Shown here piece after piece: positions 12,181 through 25,286 of a stretch of DNA of 64,000 bases. This stretch comes from Ciona intestinalis (Eukaryota; Chordata; Ascidiacea; Phlebobranchia; Cionidae). Position numbers and translations under genes: made by a program. The notes under the pieces were generated by a model. The model was not told where the DNA came from. It did not search any database and was given only the letters and a program-made list of their open reading frames with translations. Where the stretch lies: the NCBI RefSeq assembly GCF_000224145.3, contig NC_020173.2:469836-533835 (forward strand), given 5' to 3'. The stretch's first letter is position 1. Each line of letters opens with the position of its first letter.

Positions 12181-15100
12181 TCATGATTTACTTGCGCTTA
12201 GAAAACGAGATCTTTTTCTTGGAGTAGAAGTCATTTGACCTGTAAGTATTTTAAAACTGTTTGAATGCTAAAGGTTGCACAAGTTAATACAACAGTTCAC
12301 ACTAACCAAACTTTTTTTTGGAAAATTAGTTAGTATTATTTTCTATTATTTTACCTTTAGAAAATATACATTATACCTTAAAACAGCTCCAGTAATAATA
12401 CATGTCATAAAATTACAGGTACGTTTAAAAATACTTTTAACACTGTAGAATAACTCCTAAGTGGTAAAAGTTGACTAATAGATAAACAAAACAAAACAAA
12501 TAAATCTGCGTACCATCCATGGTTTGTAGCTTGTCCTTTCATCATGCAGCTGGTTTTGAATCAGTTTGGAAAATAACAAAAATATAAATAAGTTGGCGAA
12601 ATGAAATGTGAGTTGGGAAAATAATTTATTGCATAGTCAAGCTACATATAAGAAATAGTTAGTTGAAGGCATTCATTGAAATAACTGTTTAAATATTAAG
12701 TTGTAGTTTTAATAAATGCAGGGTGATTACAACTGAAAGCCAAAAAAACGAGTTTCTTTAAGCTAACGACGTAAAAAATAGCAACAAGTATATTGAGTGG
12801 TGTATGAATAAGAGAAAGAGATAAACCCTAGATAATTAATTTTCTATCATGAATGATGATGGTATGGTGTATAATGGTTGGTGATGCAACATCAAGCATT
12901 GATATTATTTGGACAGTTTTATAACATGACTTGAAATCAGCTTACAGCAAAAAACATTTCAGAATATGACAAACTGAAATCCCACAGCAAAATTGCAAGC
13001 AAGACATTAAAAGTTTCAGCTAGCAGCAAACAAACAACACAATAAAGAAATTTTCAATAAATCTTCTCACCGCATGTTGTAGATTTCACATAACAACAAC
13101 AATCCCCTCACACCCCACACACATCTTTTTATAACCAATACAAACATAAAAAAGCTCATTCCCAACTATATAAACAATGATCACAGAACAGTTAAAAGCA
13201 GCCAATACATGCTTGAGAATCATGCTCCAAGCTAAAAAGAAATAAACCCAGCTAGCTTGCTTACCATTGACAATTCCTCGAAGTTGGCGAACAACAGTTT
13301 CAAGCAATTTCTTCTTTTCTCTCTCTTGTTTACTGAGAGAGGTGAAAATATTCCGATGTCCTCTCTCCTCCTTGATCCTTTTATATTTGGTTAAAGGAAT
13401 AAAAATCAAACATGACACGTGTTACATCTGACGCTTTATCCACATCCAAAAATTGTAAAGTGTATTTAGAAAACTTTAATTTTTGCAAAATATCTTTCCA
13501 AATATACACACAAGTTTTATGTTTTATAGGGTATTTTTATCCAAAAACCTGTAGTATGGTGTTTTAATTGAACACAGGTTAGGCAACATCAGTATATTGA
13601 AACTAAACAGGTAGAAAAATAGGTCAAGATCACTTACTTTTCAAGCAACGCAAGTGCAGTACCAGGACTCACACGAAGATACTTGCTGCTTCCACTCCCA
13701 TAATCTGCGAGATAAGATGACCAATCCCATGAGAGGAAGAGATCAAGGAGTTGCCGAAGCTCCACAAAACTCATCTGAAGAGCACCATCCCTGAAGCCCG
13801 GAACAGGCTCGGAGTTTGCAAACACTTACGAATAATTAAAATTATAAAATATTGAACACCAAAAATTCTTAATGTAAAAAAATACAGACAAAACCACAAG
13901 GAAATATTATTTTTAAACAACTATATAAAAGTTAACTAAAATTCAAGTCAAAATATTGAATATTTAAATGAAAGCATTATACTTACATTCACACTGCATT
14001 ACATCAAGATTGAATTGTTGCAAAGCAGCCATAGTTACAATTTTGATGTCCTTATCTACAATGAGCTCCATAAGGCTAGAACTTATATGACGACAAGCAG
14101 ACATGCAGGCTGTCTGTGCAACTTTTGACTGCATGGACAATATAGAATATAATGAGAATTGTATTACATTGTTTAACACAAATAAGGCAAACACAATGTT
14201 TAGATTAAGCAAGTTTTTACTTGGCTTAATTTACGCATTACATGTTTAATATAGGCATTTTTTGATGATTTTAATCATTACAAAAAATTACAAAATATCC
14301 ATATTGATTTAGACCAGTAGTTTAAATGAATGAATGAATTTAACTTACTTTATCCTCGCTTGGCCGGAAAACGACAGTCGTTATTACACAGGTGTTCTGT
14401 TTCATACACCTCGTGCCAGTTTACAAGTTACCAAGTATGTTACTTTGTGGGTAATTATTTTTTTCTGTGGATTTTTACATTTTTTATTTGCGGCTGATAA
14501 TTTGGACAACCCATTAGTAACCACTGGGTTGGAGCAATTGCCTAAGTGTCCTGCTCAAGAACACACACGGCCACAATGGTAGCAGCGACGAGCTTTGAAT
14601 CCATTACCTCTTGGTTCGAGGCAGGCATGCTAACCAACTGTGCTACGGTGCCGAGTTTCTAGTTTCTAGAGTCACAGTACAAAACAAATCAGACAATATC
14701 ACTTTTGTTTAAACACAGGTGGCACATCTGGACTTGTACCACTTCTTACCGGTAAATTGGTAAAAACTTCAAAGTTATGCTGCAGAAATGCTATTAGATC
14801 AAGCAAGTAACGACTGGCTCTTCCTTGTGGTTCTTTTACTCCCCAATCATACTCAGCAAGCTCAAAAAACTCATCAATTTTGCTGTTCAGTTTGCTGTAT
14901 ATCTGTGAGGATACATAAATTAATCATTTTATATTTTCTATATAGACCATTCATATATAGTCCATTCAGCATTTTCTATCTTATATAAAAGTACCTTATC
15001 TATTCTAATTTAATTCATTTAAAACTCCAAAAACTTACTTGTGCTTCTGTACCATTCCGAGCATCTTTAAATGTAGATACACCAACAAGTTTGGCAGAAT

Positions 15101-18100
15101 GTGCACTGCCTACCCTCACACCAGTGATAGAATGAACAAAATCTTCTATATGATGACATGAGTTTTCTAAGTGTGTGGTGTTTACAATGATCTGTACCAA
15201 CTGTGAAGTAGAAGGTGGTTATGCCTTGATTTAGCAGTGGACTATGCAGCATAAATTCTGCAGTTGCATGAGTCATTTTTCCTTGTCAACTACGAATATT
15301 AGGTTTAAAAATAATGGTTGTTCTAAACATTATACTAGGTTTATAAAATATTAGTAAGTATATAATATATGGTAGGGTAGGGAAAAACGGGACATCTTTC
15401 GCATATAATATCCAAATATCCTGATCATATTCTATATATTTAACAACGGTCTACAGGAGTTGTGGGGATCAGTTTTATAATTCTTTCAAGGTTTTTTCTT
15501 TACTACCAAATGTGATAAGAAAGTAGAACAAATAGGTGTCCCATCTTTCCCCACCCTGCTATACCTAACAACATTAAAATAAGCTGGAAAAGAGACTAAA
15601 TAAGTTATTTCTGACTACAGTTATTTAAAACATTATAAAAGAGACCTATGTCTTATTACATAGACATTATGTAAAGACAGATTGTGTCTTACAGTTGTAG
15701 CATATTAGGTAATATTAGTGCATTTGTTAAGTTATAAATTACCTCAGTAAGACCAAGAGAAGGTTTTTGAACCAAAGTTTGTAAACTGGATGCGAGTGTC
15801 CTTGTTAGAAGAAGGTTGGTGGACTTTCTTATCATGTCATCTACCTCTGTGGAACTGGGTGGGTATGTTTAGGTTAGTGATATGGGTAAATGTGGGCAAG
15901 AGAAAATTCCTTAGTTCTATACAATAAACAATACAAGATAAATTGTGCTGCAAAATGTAGCTTTAGTATGCTGCATTTAGTACCAAACATAAAATGTTTG
16001 AGTAAATTATTTTGGTACAATACATTTATGTGTATGAATTTGTGCCAAAAATGTGAATTTTTAATAAAAAGTATCTCCAGAAGATCAGTTACTCCAAATT
16101 TGACTTGTTTTTATGAAGTACAAAATTAACTTTTTACAGCTTACAATATAAAAATATTTATACATATACAGTATTTAAAATAACTGAAATATTGGGGTAA
16201 AATTCCAAACAAATGCCAAGGGTAGTGGCAATAGGATATTTCAAATCAGAATCAGCTGAGTTGCGTATAATATCGCAGGTTGTATACACAGAGCTTGTTG
16301 AAAGCGACTTCCTTCCATTTAAATTTTGTAAGGTAGGAAGAATGAACTGACTTCATGCATTGAGTAAAGGGAGGTTTTAATAAACACCCACATTCAGTAG
16401 CAGACAAATAAATATTATTGGGAGGGTAAAACCATATTATATCACTACTTTTTCACTTTTATTAGTTTTTCTCTCCCTTTAGATGTGTTGCCATTGATAA
16501 AATTATAGGTTTACACAGTGACAGTGGTGTAGCAAGTTCATGCTAAGGTTACTTTTGCTAATATTTTTCCCTGGCTCTAATATCAAATAAGTTTTGTCTT
16601 TACGCCGTTACTTTTCTTTTAAAACATTGACAGCTCCAATGCATTTCATGAGGATGCTGATAATACACCAGCACTGCAGAACTGTGTACTAATAACTAAT
16701 ATTATAGATGAACTTACCTTAAATGTAAATCTTCACAATATTTGAGACAGGATAAAATAAACCTCTTCATTTCAGTGAAAATACGAGGAACAAACAGAGA
16801 GAAAGGTAATTTACGAGGGAACTTCTCATTTTCAAAACCAGGACCTGTAGTAAAGAAATAGTTGATTTAAACTATAACATTTAAAATGCTTTAGAACATC
16901 ATTGTTAGTTGATCAAATTAAAATAATGACTTGAGGTGAAATTGAATGCAATGCGTGTGTGTGCGTCTTAGTACTTTCTGGCTGCTTGGGGGGGAGGGGG
17001 CTGTCATGACAGCAAAACAGCCCTCTCTGCTAGGGTCCACACAACTTACTTTCATAAGGAAAGGTCTCAAACAAAGCTTGAACTTCACCATTATCCTCCA
17101 ACACCATTGCTGTGTAATTATCCTCATCAAATATATCTGAGAATTTTTTTGACCAATGTTTTAATAATATTTCTCCATAGGAGTCTCGCATCTCCATTAG
17201 AAGTCCAAATAAGCGACCCACTGAGAATCCGTAAGCCTGGTTAGGAGTGTAGATGTTAAGCAATGTTTTATCAAAACGAAAAAAAAATCTCCGTATAAAA
17301 GATAAGACCAACATAATAACTCAATATTATCGCTTAACACTTTCGGCGCCAATCTACGTATATATACGTTTAAGTAACAATGGTTCGCGGTGCCATCACA
17401 TGTATATATACGTTTTACCATTTTTTCATTGTTACGAGTGCCGCGTTGCATTTAAACTTATAGTAAACCACGTATATATACGTACGCTCGATCTAGGCTG
17501 CATTGAGACTAAATGCGAACGCCTGCTTTGAGATTACGTTATTTTTGACCAATTGGCTTGTGACTCTGCGATCAGCTGTTTCTGACGATTTCAAGTATAT
17601 TTTACGCAATATTACTAGTTTACAATGTTTCACTGCTGCCACTGCTGGAATAATTACGGACAATGGTTCAAACTTCAATGATTTAGTGTCTGATCATTAC
17701 AATTATGATGTTGTGAAGTTTTGTTTTGTCCAATTCTTATTCTTACGGCTCTGAAGAAAAGTGAAGTTATGGACACATTGGTAGTGATGTTATACGTCCA
17801 CACAAACGGGATAACATGGATATGTCACTGTTTCTTGGATTNNNNNNNNNNNNNNNNNNNNNNNNNNNNNNNNNNNNNNNNNNNNNNNNNNNNNNNNNNN
17901 NNNNNNNNNNNNNNNNNNNNNNNNNNNNNNNNNNNNNNNNNNNNNNNNNNNNNNNNNNNNNNNNNNTTAAGTAACAATGGTTCGCGGTGCCATCACATGT
18001 ATATATACGTTTTACCATTTTTTCATTGTTACGAGTGCCGCGTTGCATTTAAACTTATAGTAAACCACGTATATATACGTACGCTCGATCTAGGCTGCAT

Positions 18101-21100
18101 TGAGACTAAATGCGAACGCCTGCTTTGAGATTACGTTATTTTTGACCAATTGGCTTGTGACTCTGCGATCAGCTGTTTCTGACGATTTCAAGTATATTTT
18201 ACGCAATATTACTAGTTTACAATGTTTCACTGCTGCCACTGCTGGAATAATTACGGACAATGGTTCAAACTTCAATGATTTAGTGTCTGATCATTACAAT
18301 TATGATGTTGTGAAGTTTTGTTTTGTCCAATTCTTATTCTTACGGCTCTGAAGAAAAGTGAAGTTATGGACACATTGGTAGTGATGTTATACGTCCACAC
18401 AAACGGGATAACATGGATATGTCACTGTTTCTTGGATTTCTGTTGCTTACTGTTGTATAATTTGCAACTTTCAATTGCAATTCATAGCTTATTTAAAATT
18501 TAATAAAATCCAAAATTTGTGCGGCACCCAGTGTCCGATAGTTCCGATAGTTCAAATTAGTGCGGCGCCGAAAGTGTTAAGAATTCTAGTATGTATAAAA
18601 TAGGCTAATGTTAACTATACATACGCTATTTTACCTTTAATGTATCGGCGAAAATAACAATTAAATTCTTGACTTTCATCATTGAAACTGCATCACTACA
18701 ATAACCCTGTGAAATATAATATTAATTATAATTCATCTTGCTTATTAATAATAGGTGCAGCAGTGGGGCATTAGTAGTAAACAAGCCAAACACATAAGGT
18801 TACTATGAATTATTCCATGCAAATAGAACATACTGAGTCTGTTTGAAGCACAGCTACCAGCTTAGATAAAGCCATTTCCCATAAATCATCCATCACTTGC
18901 CGACTTATAAGGTTGGTTGCTGTGTGTAAAACATGGTCTTCAACTACAAAGAATCTGAAAATAAAAGTTTGAAATTAAAGCTGCATTGTATATCAGCTAA
19001 AGCCATAATTAATCTATTATGTGATATGTGCAGAATAAATATTACACTTATTCACCCTTTCATTAAAACCAACATGTTTAAAAAAGTTCAAATTGTCAGT
19101 CTGTAAGTGCAATTATGCACTACATATCTCATCATTACACCAATATTCAGTCTATATTTTGATTTGTTTCAAAAATGATTATTTTACTCTTAAGCTCCAG
19201 TCAGATATTTTATTAAAACCATACACTGGTACCACTTACCCTACTATTTGATAGAAGTACTGCGCAAAAGCTTCAGGGTTATCTTGCAGTGTTGCTGGAG
19301 GTTCAAGCACGAGACGTGCCTGGTTTTTCCTCTGGGTGCGATAATATGTTTCAAACTGCGCCTGTGCACCAACAAGACCGAAAATGTGTAAGCATTTATA
19401 CACTGGGGAGAAATCAACCAAATCAGATGCCGATAAATCCTGTTAAGAATTGTCAGTTAGGTATTTAATGGCTTGGAATAATTGTTGAGTAAATCATGTT
19501 TAAATTAGAGGACTGCATTTGGTGTATCAGAATTAAAAAATGTACTGTAACAATAATCAATGCTGAAAGATCTTATAAACGATAAATTTCTTTATATTTA
19601 AATGGCTGGACAAGCAAGGCATTTATTGATATATTAATTCACAATAATAAATTAAGAAAACAAACTGATATTTAAAACATCAGATTTAGCATGTGAGATG
19701 TAGCTTGCTTGTAGTTCAACAGTATTATAGTATAGATGGGAACTCAATGTGGTTTATATGTTGAAAGTTTAATTGATTACAAAAGGACTGAAACTGTTTG
19801 GATTCTCTGATCCAAACCACTTCATTATAAAGTCAAAATACTGAATAATTCAGAAGGAAAATTACGTCATCTCAAAATTTCTTTTCACGGTCAAGTGGGT
19901 ATCATACTTTTTGAATAAATCGTTATAAAGAGCACCCATAATCATAATAATTGTCAACTGATACAACCTCTATACCAAAAAGTAATTACAATTTACTTTA
20001 CATATGCAAAAAAATGCATATTAGTAATCAATGTAATCTGATTTAGCTCTGTATAATTTTAATTAAGATTTAAGAATACAGCAACGGTATGACATGACGT
20101 TTACAAATTAATCAATGCTCATGATATGACAAATAATCATTTTTTAATTATATAACCATGTGTCCTAAACACATTTGATTGCCAGGTTTTGTCAATTTCT
20201 GCCATTTAAGAGTTTCCTTTCAGTTTTAATTTTCAATTATTAATTAAGTTTTCTTGATTGAATCACTCATGATATTGATCTTCTTGCATCACATACTTGA
20301 TAAATACGAGGCATGTTCCATTCATTAATCTTCCTCCATTTGGGAGAGAGCATATCTTCTGTTAGTTTTGCTCTTTTTTCCTGAATTTCTTTATGTCTAA
20401 GATCATAAACAGGCACCCCATTTTCACCTTGCTTAACAAACTCATATTCTTTTTGATTTCCATCATCAGTGTGACTCAGATTGACATTATCAGATTCAAA
20501 TACTTCAGCTGAAGATAAATGCTGGATGTCATTACCGTTGCCATGACAACTTTCATCTGGAAGATGTTGCTGGTTTTTTAATGACAGTTTCTGTTTGTTT
20601 TCTGCAGGTGGGAACTCCTCGGTTTTAGATGTTTCAGTAGTAACTTGAACCTCATGGCTTTCAGGATGTGCTGATTTCAAATCACCATTTTGAGGATTTG
20701 TTTGTTCTTGATTTTCTGTGGAGTTTTCCTGTTTTTCATGGCCTGGGGGGAAAATAAGTGCTCGCTTCTTCCTGCGTCTTGGGGGTGCCTTCACTGATGG
20801 TGGGGGTATATCTGCCATCATTTCTTTAACATCTGTATCTGTTACCATTGAAATTGGCTTATCAACTTTATCTGTGTGTTCTGTTTGGTTGACAATATTT
20901 TCAGTTTGTAAAAATGGATTGCTGTCCTCAGTGTCTGTCGTGTGAGCATTAAATTCAACTTTTGTCTTCAGTTCCTTCACCGTTGGTTCATTCGTTTTAA
21001 AAGGATTTATAACTTTTTCTTCTTTATCTACTACATTTTCAATACCTGATTTAGTTTCAAATGGATTATGAGAATTGGAAGAGCCCGAAAATGGATTATG

Positions 21101-24100
21101 AACCGACCCCTCAGTTTCGAAGGGATTTTCATCAGATTTCTCAATTTTAAACGGGTTTCCACCATTAGCATTCTTATCCACAATTACCAAAGCAAAATTT
21201 TCGACATTTTCTGTATCTTCCAAAGGGTTTGAGTGACTTTCCGTTTTAGTTTGTTCTGTCACAACAGCACCATTGCTCAATGACTGGTCAATTAAAAATG
21301 GGTTCCCACTTTCTTGATTAACCGTTAAAAATGGATTCACAGCCTAGTACCAACCAAGTTGTAAATAATATAGAATGAAATAAAGGGTAGATCAGTTTTT
21401 GTGATACACAAAATGCAGGGTAGGGCATGAATATTATAATAAAAATGGCTTTAAAGGTAAACGCACCCTAGGAGAAACTTAGTTTAAACTTGTACTGTAA
21501 GTTAGTTGTTGACTTAAAGGTAATTGCTTCACCAGGACTATATTATAAACAGAAATGTAAACATTAAATTAAACAATGGTATTTGTTCTCAAACAAAGTA
21601 CAAACAATTTAATGCAGCACTGTAGACAAAGTGGTAAGGTTTTATAACTGTTCATCACAGGAAACTTGCATACCGTTTAGTTAAACAAATAAACAATGTG
21701 TTAAAACGCAAAAGGATGAGCCCATACCAAGCTCTATTATCTTACAATACTTTACACCGGTACACAAACTTATAAATACTGACAAAAACAAAGTACTGTG
21801 AGAATTAATTCCGAATTTTCTAATACCGTTCTATAATGTGAAATAATTAAAACCAGAAAATCATAAATACAGCTTACCTCATATTTCCCATCATTCTCTG
21901 AGTTCATATCAGCACCTGTGGTAAACTCATCTACCAGCGAATGGTTCACATAGGTTCCTGCCCGGGGCTTCACTAATGGCACATGTTCTTCTACAGAGAA
22001 AGGGTTCGTATCAACAGGGTTATCTGAAGTCGAAAATGGGTTTGAATTCTCAAAGGGGTTTCGTTCATCTTTATCGTCTTCTCCATCTGATATATCTTCA
22101 AATGGGTTTAATTTCCGTTGTGGTTTTGGTGAGGCTGACTGGTTTACATTGGCAGTTGTCCATTTTGACTCCCCATTTACAACATTAGACAGTTTGTTCT
22201 GCGCAAGCTTTTGCTGTCGTAACCGATCTTTGTAATCATAAGCGGGCAAATCTGCCTCTGCAGGACTCTCATCTTCAGACACTGATTTGTCGCTCTGTTG
22301 GTTACTGACCAGGTGAACTCCTCTCTCTTTTTCAACCTATAATTAACATATATGACATATAATACATAAAGCCTATATATATATATATATATATATTAAT
22401 ATATACATATTTCATTTAATCTCTCACACGTTTTTGGGCTAAGTTTTAAATAAAAAATTAAATTTAAAAGATACCTTAATCTCATTGTTGATATGCATAC
22501 CAAACAAACAATTTGCTTAACATGTTATTTCCCAAAGACAAATGCATTTCTTTGGGCATTGTATTAAACAACACAGTCAAAAACTCCACCTGTTTCATGG
22601 CAACCATCCCAATTTTATCCGAGTTCTTCCTTACACTTTCCAGAAAGTCCTTTAACTCTTTCATAGAAACATCTTTGATCTCCTCCCTAATCTTTGGGAT
22701 GTTGTTCTTCATGATCTCACAGAAGCGATATTGGAAGATAAGTGGAAGATGTGTGTGCTCTAATTGTTCCAAGGTCTTCAATGCAGAGTAATATCTGAAA
22801 ATAATATATTTTTAAACCTGAATTGCATCATCATTGCATTCAAGTTGGAGCTGACCTCCACGATCAACATCCGCAGTGGGCAAACTCACTACCAAACTTT
22901 AGAAATTAGTAGTTAGTTACCTTCCAGCTTTCATTTGTTCACACATCTTGGCATACATCTGCAGCACAGGTAAGCACATGGATAACTTCTCAATAGCAGA
23001 AGCTACATTTCGTTGCTGCAACTGACATTGAATCAGGTCGTCACTTTTTCTTGCAACTTCTTTACCAGATTCTTGCAACTCTTTGTTGATAATCAGTGTT
23101 TGGTTCTGCATGGAATGTAAGTAAAAAAAATTGAAGATGTGTGGTAGTTAATAAGTATTACTTACTGAAGATCAGTAGCCAATTGTATTACTACTTATGT
23201 GATTTCAGGATTTGTGAATTTGCAAAATGATTGCTTTTAAAGGACGTTTTTATATGAAGAATGCCCGATACCCTTTGAAAGTATGCTCTTAGAATATATC
23301 TAAACAGATACCAATTAGCAACTAACCCATGACTATTACCAAAGCTAAACTCTTTCTGCAACAAGACTATTCCAATATACCAACATGTAAATGTAACTTA
23401 CTTTTAATCTCTCTGCATCACTTCTAACATTTATAAGTTCTGTAATTGATTCAATGAAGCCTTGGTAATGAAAGTTACACATCCTCTCAATGTCTCGGTC
23501 ATGTTGCTTAATTCTACAATCAAGCCGATCCAAAAACTTTGCGTGGTCATTTCCTTCATACACAGCCCTGCGGATAAAACAAATTAAATTAATTTAACTT
23601 GGTAACATAGGTAAATCCACCAGCCTATTGTGTTATATACCAGAGGATTCTTCACCGGTGCCAAAGCTAACCCAGAGGTTATAGGTTCAAGACTCGTCGC
23701 TACTACCATTGTGGGCGTATGTGTCCTTGGGCAAGACACTTAACCACAATTGCTACAACCCAGTGTCACTAATGGGTTGTCCAAATTGACAGACATATAC
23801 AATAAACACCACTCACAAAGTTACATGGGTAGTAAGTAACTTGTAAGTAAGCATGAGGTGTATAAAAGGGTAATACTGCCGCTTTGAAAATGCGCGAAAT
23901 TGTGCTGCGTCACCGTATTTTCCACACGAGCCATCATGGATTAAACAAAGGTAAGATTATTACGTCATAGAATGCGGATTACCACGTTTGATTTTAACGT
24001 TACAGATTACGTAATTTGTTAGTTTTTTGGAGGATTTATGGGTTGGGGGTTAAAAGTAAAAGTTAGGGTTGGGATAAGGGTTGGGGCTTGGGGCTTTTCC

Positions 24101-24853
24101 TAGCATAAAACAGTGCGAAAAACAAGATTATAACGTGCTGTAACGTTCGTAATATGTTACTACTGTGAGGTAACATATCGCTATTGTGACGTAACATATC
24201 GTTAACCATACACAAGTCAGGCGAATTACGGTGACACAGCATGTTTTTCCACATTTTCAAAGTTAGTTTTAGACACGATCGCCCGACTTTAAAAAAAAAA
24301 AATTAGACAGCGGGTATCAGGGAGACACAAGGAACATTTTGAAACCAAAATTTTCACTGGTCACCAGCGGCAGTATTACCGTATAAAAGAAAACATCCGT
24401 GTTATAACAACTGTTGTTGTACCATCGTGCGAGGAAAAAGCAAGTAACATTCATTTATACTTTTAAGTTGAAAGTTACATAATGTAGGAGTAAAAGAACA
24501 ACATTCACAGTATTTACCATGGCCATTGTAGTATAGTGTAAAAATAGCATGATTAAGCAACCATATTCAATACATTTTATGTTACACTAAACAGTAACAT
24601 ACTTTGGACTCTACACTTTACAATAACAAAACACTCAACAGCATATTCTAAGGTTAGGTTTACTAGTTTCTTTCAGATTTCAACAAACTCAGTTTGATCA
24701 CCAAACAAACCTTAATGAGGCACCAATAAAGGCGGTATCTGTTGTTTCTATTTCGTTTAATATTCGCTCATGCTCTCGGTCAGTTTTGGTTTCTTGCTCG
24801 GTTGAAGTTTCGGTTTTATCTACTGTGCCATCCGTGAATACCAAGGACGCCAT
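12181..24853 (-). CDS. EXOC6: EXOC6 (Sec15) exocyst subunit with large NPF-rich insert
   Basis: Exocyst subunit that binds Rab11/Rab8 on recycling and secretory vesicles. Exons: 24853-24711, 23567-23402, 23105-22921, 22794-22590, 22336-21878, 21343-20297, 19439-19240, 18954-18834, 18706-18635, 17236-17050, about 16845-16718, about 15856-15743, 15201-15039, about 14904-14751, about 14130-13988, about 13824-13637 and about 13381-13265. A short terminal exon follows near 12245-12181; its frame has two options, so the C-terminal tail is uncertain. Phases close through exon ten. Family blocks: HERILNEIETTDTAF, CNFHYQGFIESITELINVRSDAE, DLVDFSPVYKCLHIFGLVG, RKSTNLLLTRTL, NTTHLENSC, FVELRQLLDLFLSWDWSSYL and KKLLETVVRQLRGIVNG. 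Exons five and six add about 502 residues with 12 NPF motifs where relatives have a short linker. Exon six is open past its predicted donor (CAA/GTATGT at 20296) to a stop at 20267, so a short terminal isoform is also possible. Confidence 0.85.
14327..14655 (-). mobile_element. tRNA-derived SINE, near full length
   Basis: Read on the minus strand: a tRNA-like head with A box (GTAGCACAGTTGGTTAGCAT) and a degenerate B box (GGATTCAAAGC), a body containing AACCCAGTGGTTACTAATGG, and a short CATT-repeat tail at 14327. It lies in an EXOC6 intron. About seven relatives occur in this window. Confidence 0.8.
15367..15563. mobile_element. MITE with GGGTGGGG...GGGACACC inverted ends
   Basis: About 197 bases with terminal inverted repeats of about 30 bases: left end ggtagggtagggaaaaacgg, right end complementary to TATAGCAGGGTGGGGAAAGA. 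It lies in an EXOC6 intron. A second copy of the same length is at 47955-48151 and a half copy at about 31247-31315. Confidence 0.75.
17370..18438. repeat. Identical 472-base direct repeat around N gap
   Basis: 17370-17841 and 17967-18438 read as identical at a constant offset of 597 bases, separated by 125 Ns (17842-17966). Exact identity including the ends at the gap suggests an assembly artefact within the MITE, not a biological tandem repeat. Confidence 0.8.
17842..17966. other. Assembly gap (125 N)
   Basis: Run of N inside the piggyBac-type MITE. Confidence 1.
23648..23880 (+). mobile_element. tRNA-derived SINE, plus orientation
   Basis: Begins with the degraded tRNA-like head (GGTGCCAAAGCTAACCCAGAG, then a B-box-like GGTTCAAGACTCG) and continues through the shared body: TGTGTCCTTGGGCAAGACAC, then CAACCCAGTGTCACTAATGG. 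It ends near 23880 without a clear CATT-repeat tail. It lies in the first EXOC6 intron. Confidence 0.7.
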
Positions 24854-25286
24854 TACCTGTTTGTCTCGGCCGTTTTTCTTTTTCACATTTGTTTGCTACA
24901 GTTCAGGGCACTAAACTGCCAGCATTTTTACTGTCTTATGTTTGAACCAATCTTACTTAAACTTCTGGTACACTTTGTGTAATAAGCGGTCAAAACAAAA
25001 AATAATGTATCAGTCGCGGTTGTTTCGCCACTGAACCAGCTGCCCTTTACGGAAAATCCGAATATCGAAAATGTAATAAGTGCGTTAAACATTTTACGTG
25101 CCGTAATTAATATAAAAGCATGAACTATTTAAATTTCAAAACATAAATCACTATATACTATTGTCTACTATCTACCTCACCTTTAAAACAAATTTTCATT
25201 GGTAAACCACGGTATTTTCGACAAATAGTTCTACGACTATGGTTGTCAGAAAAACATAAAATTTATGGGGAGTAGGCGTCCAAATT

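Larger units (their letters stand above)
17338..18576. mobile_element. piggyBac-type non-autonomous element (MITE)
   Basis: Flanked on both sides by TTAA (17334-17337 and 18577-18580), with perfect 13-base inverted ends CACTTTCGGCGCC. TTAA target duplication is diagnostic of the piggyBac superfamily. No intact transposase is seen. Inside are repeated ACGTATATATACGT-like palindromes near the left end. The element contains an N gap with an identical 472-base segment on each side, so the true element may be about 650 bases. It sits in an EXOC6 intron about 100 bases from the exon that starts at 17236. Confidence 0.8.

Noticed and set aside
22475-22515. Mini-exon GMHINNEIK resembling part of the vertebrate EXOC6 linker
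   Set aside because: Including it breaks the reading phase between exons ending 22590 and starting 22336, which join directly in phase 0.
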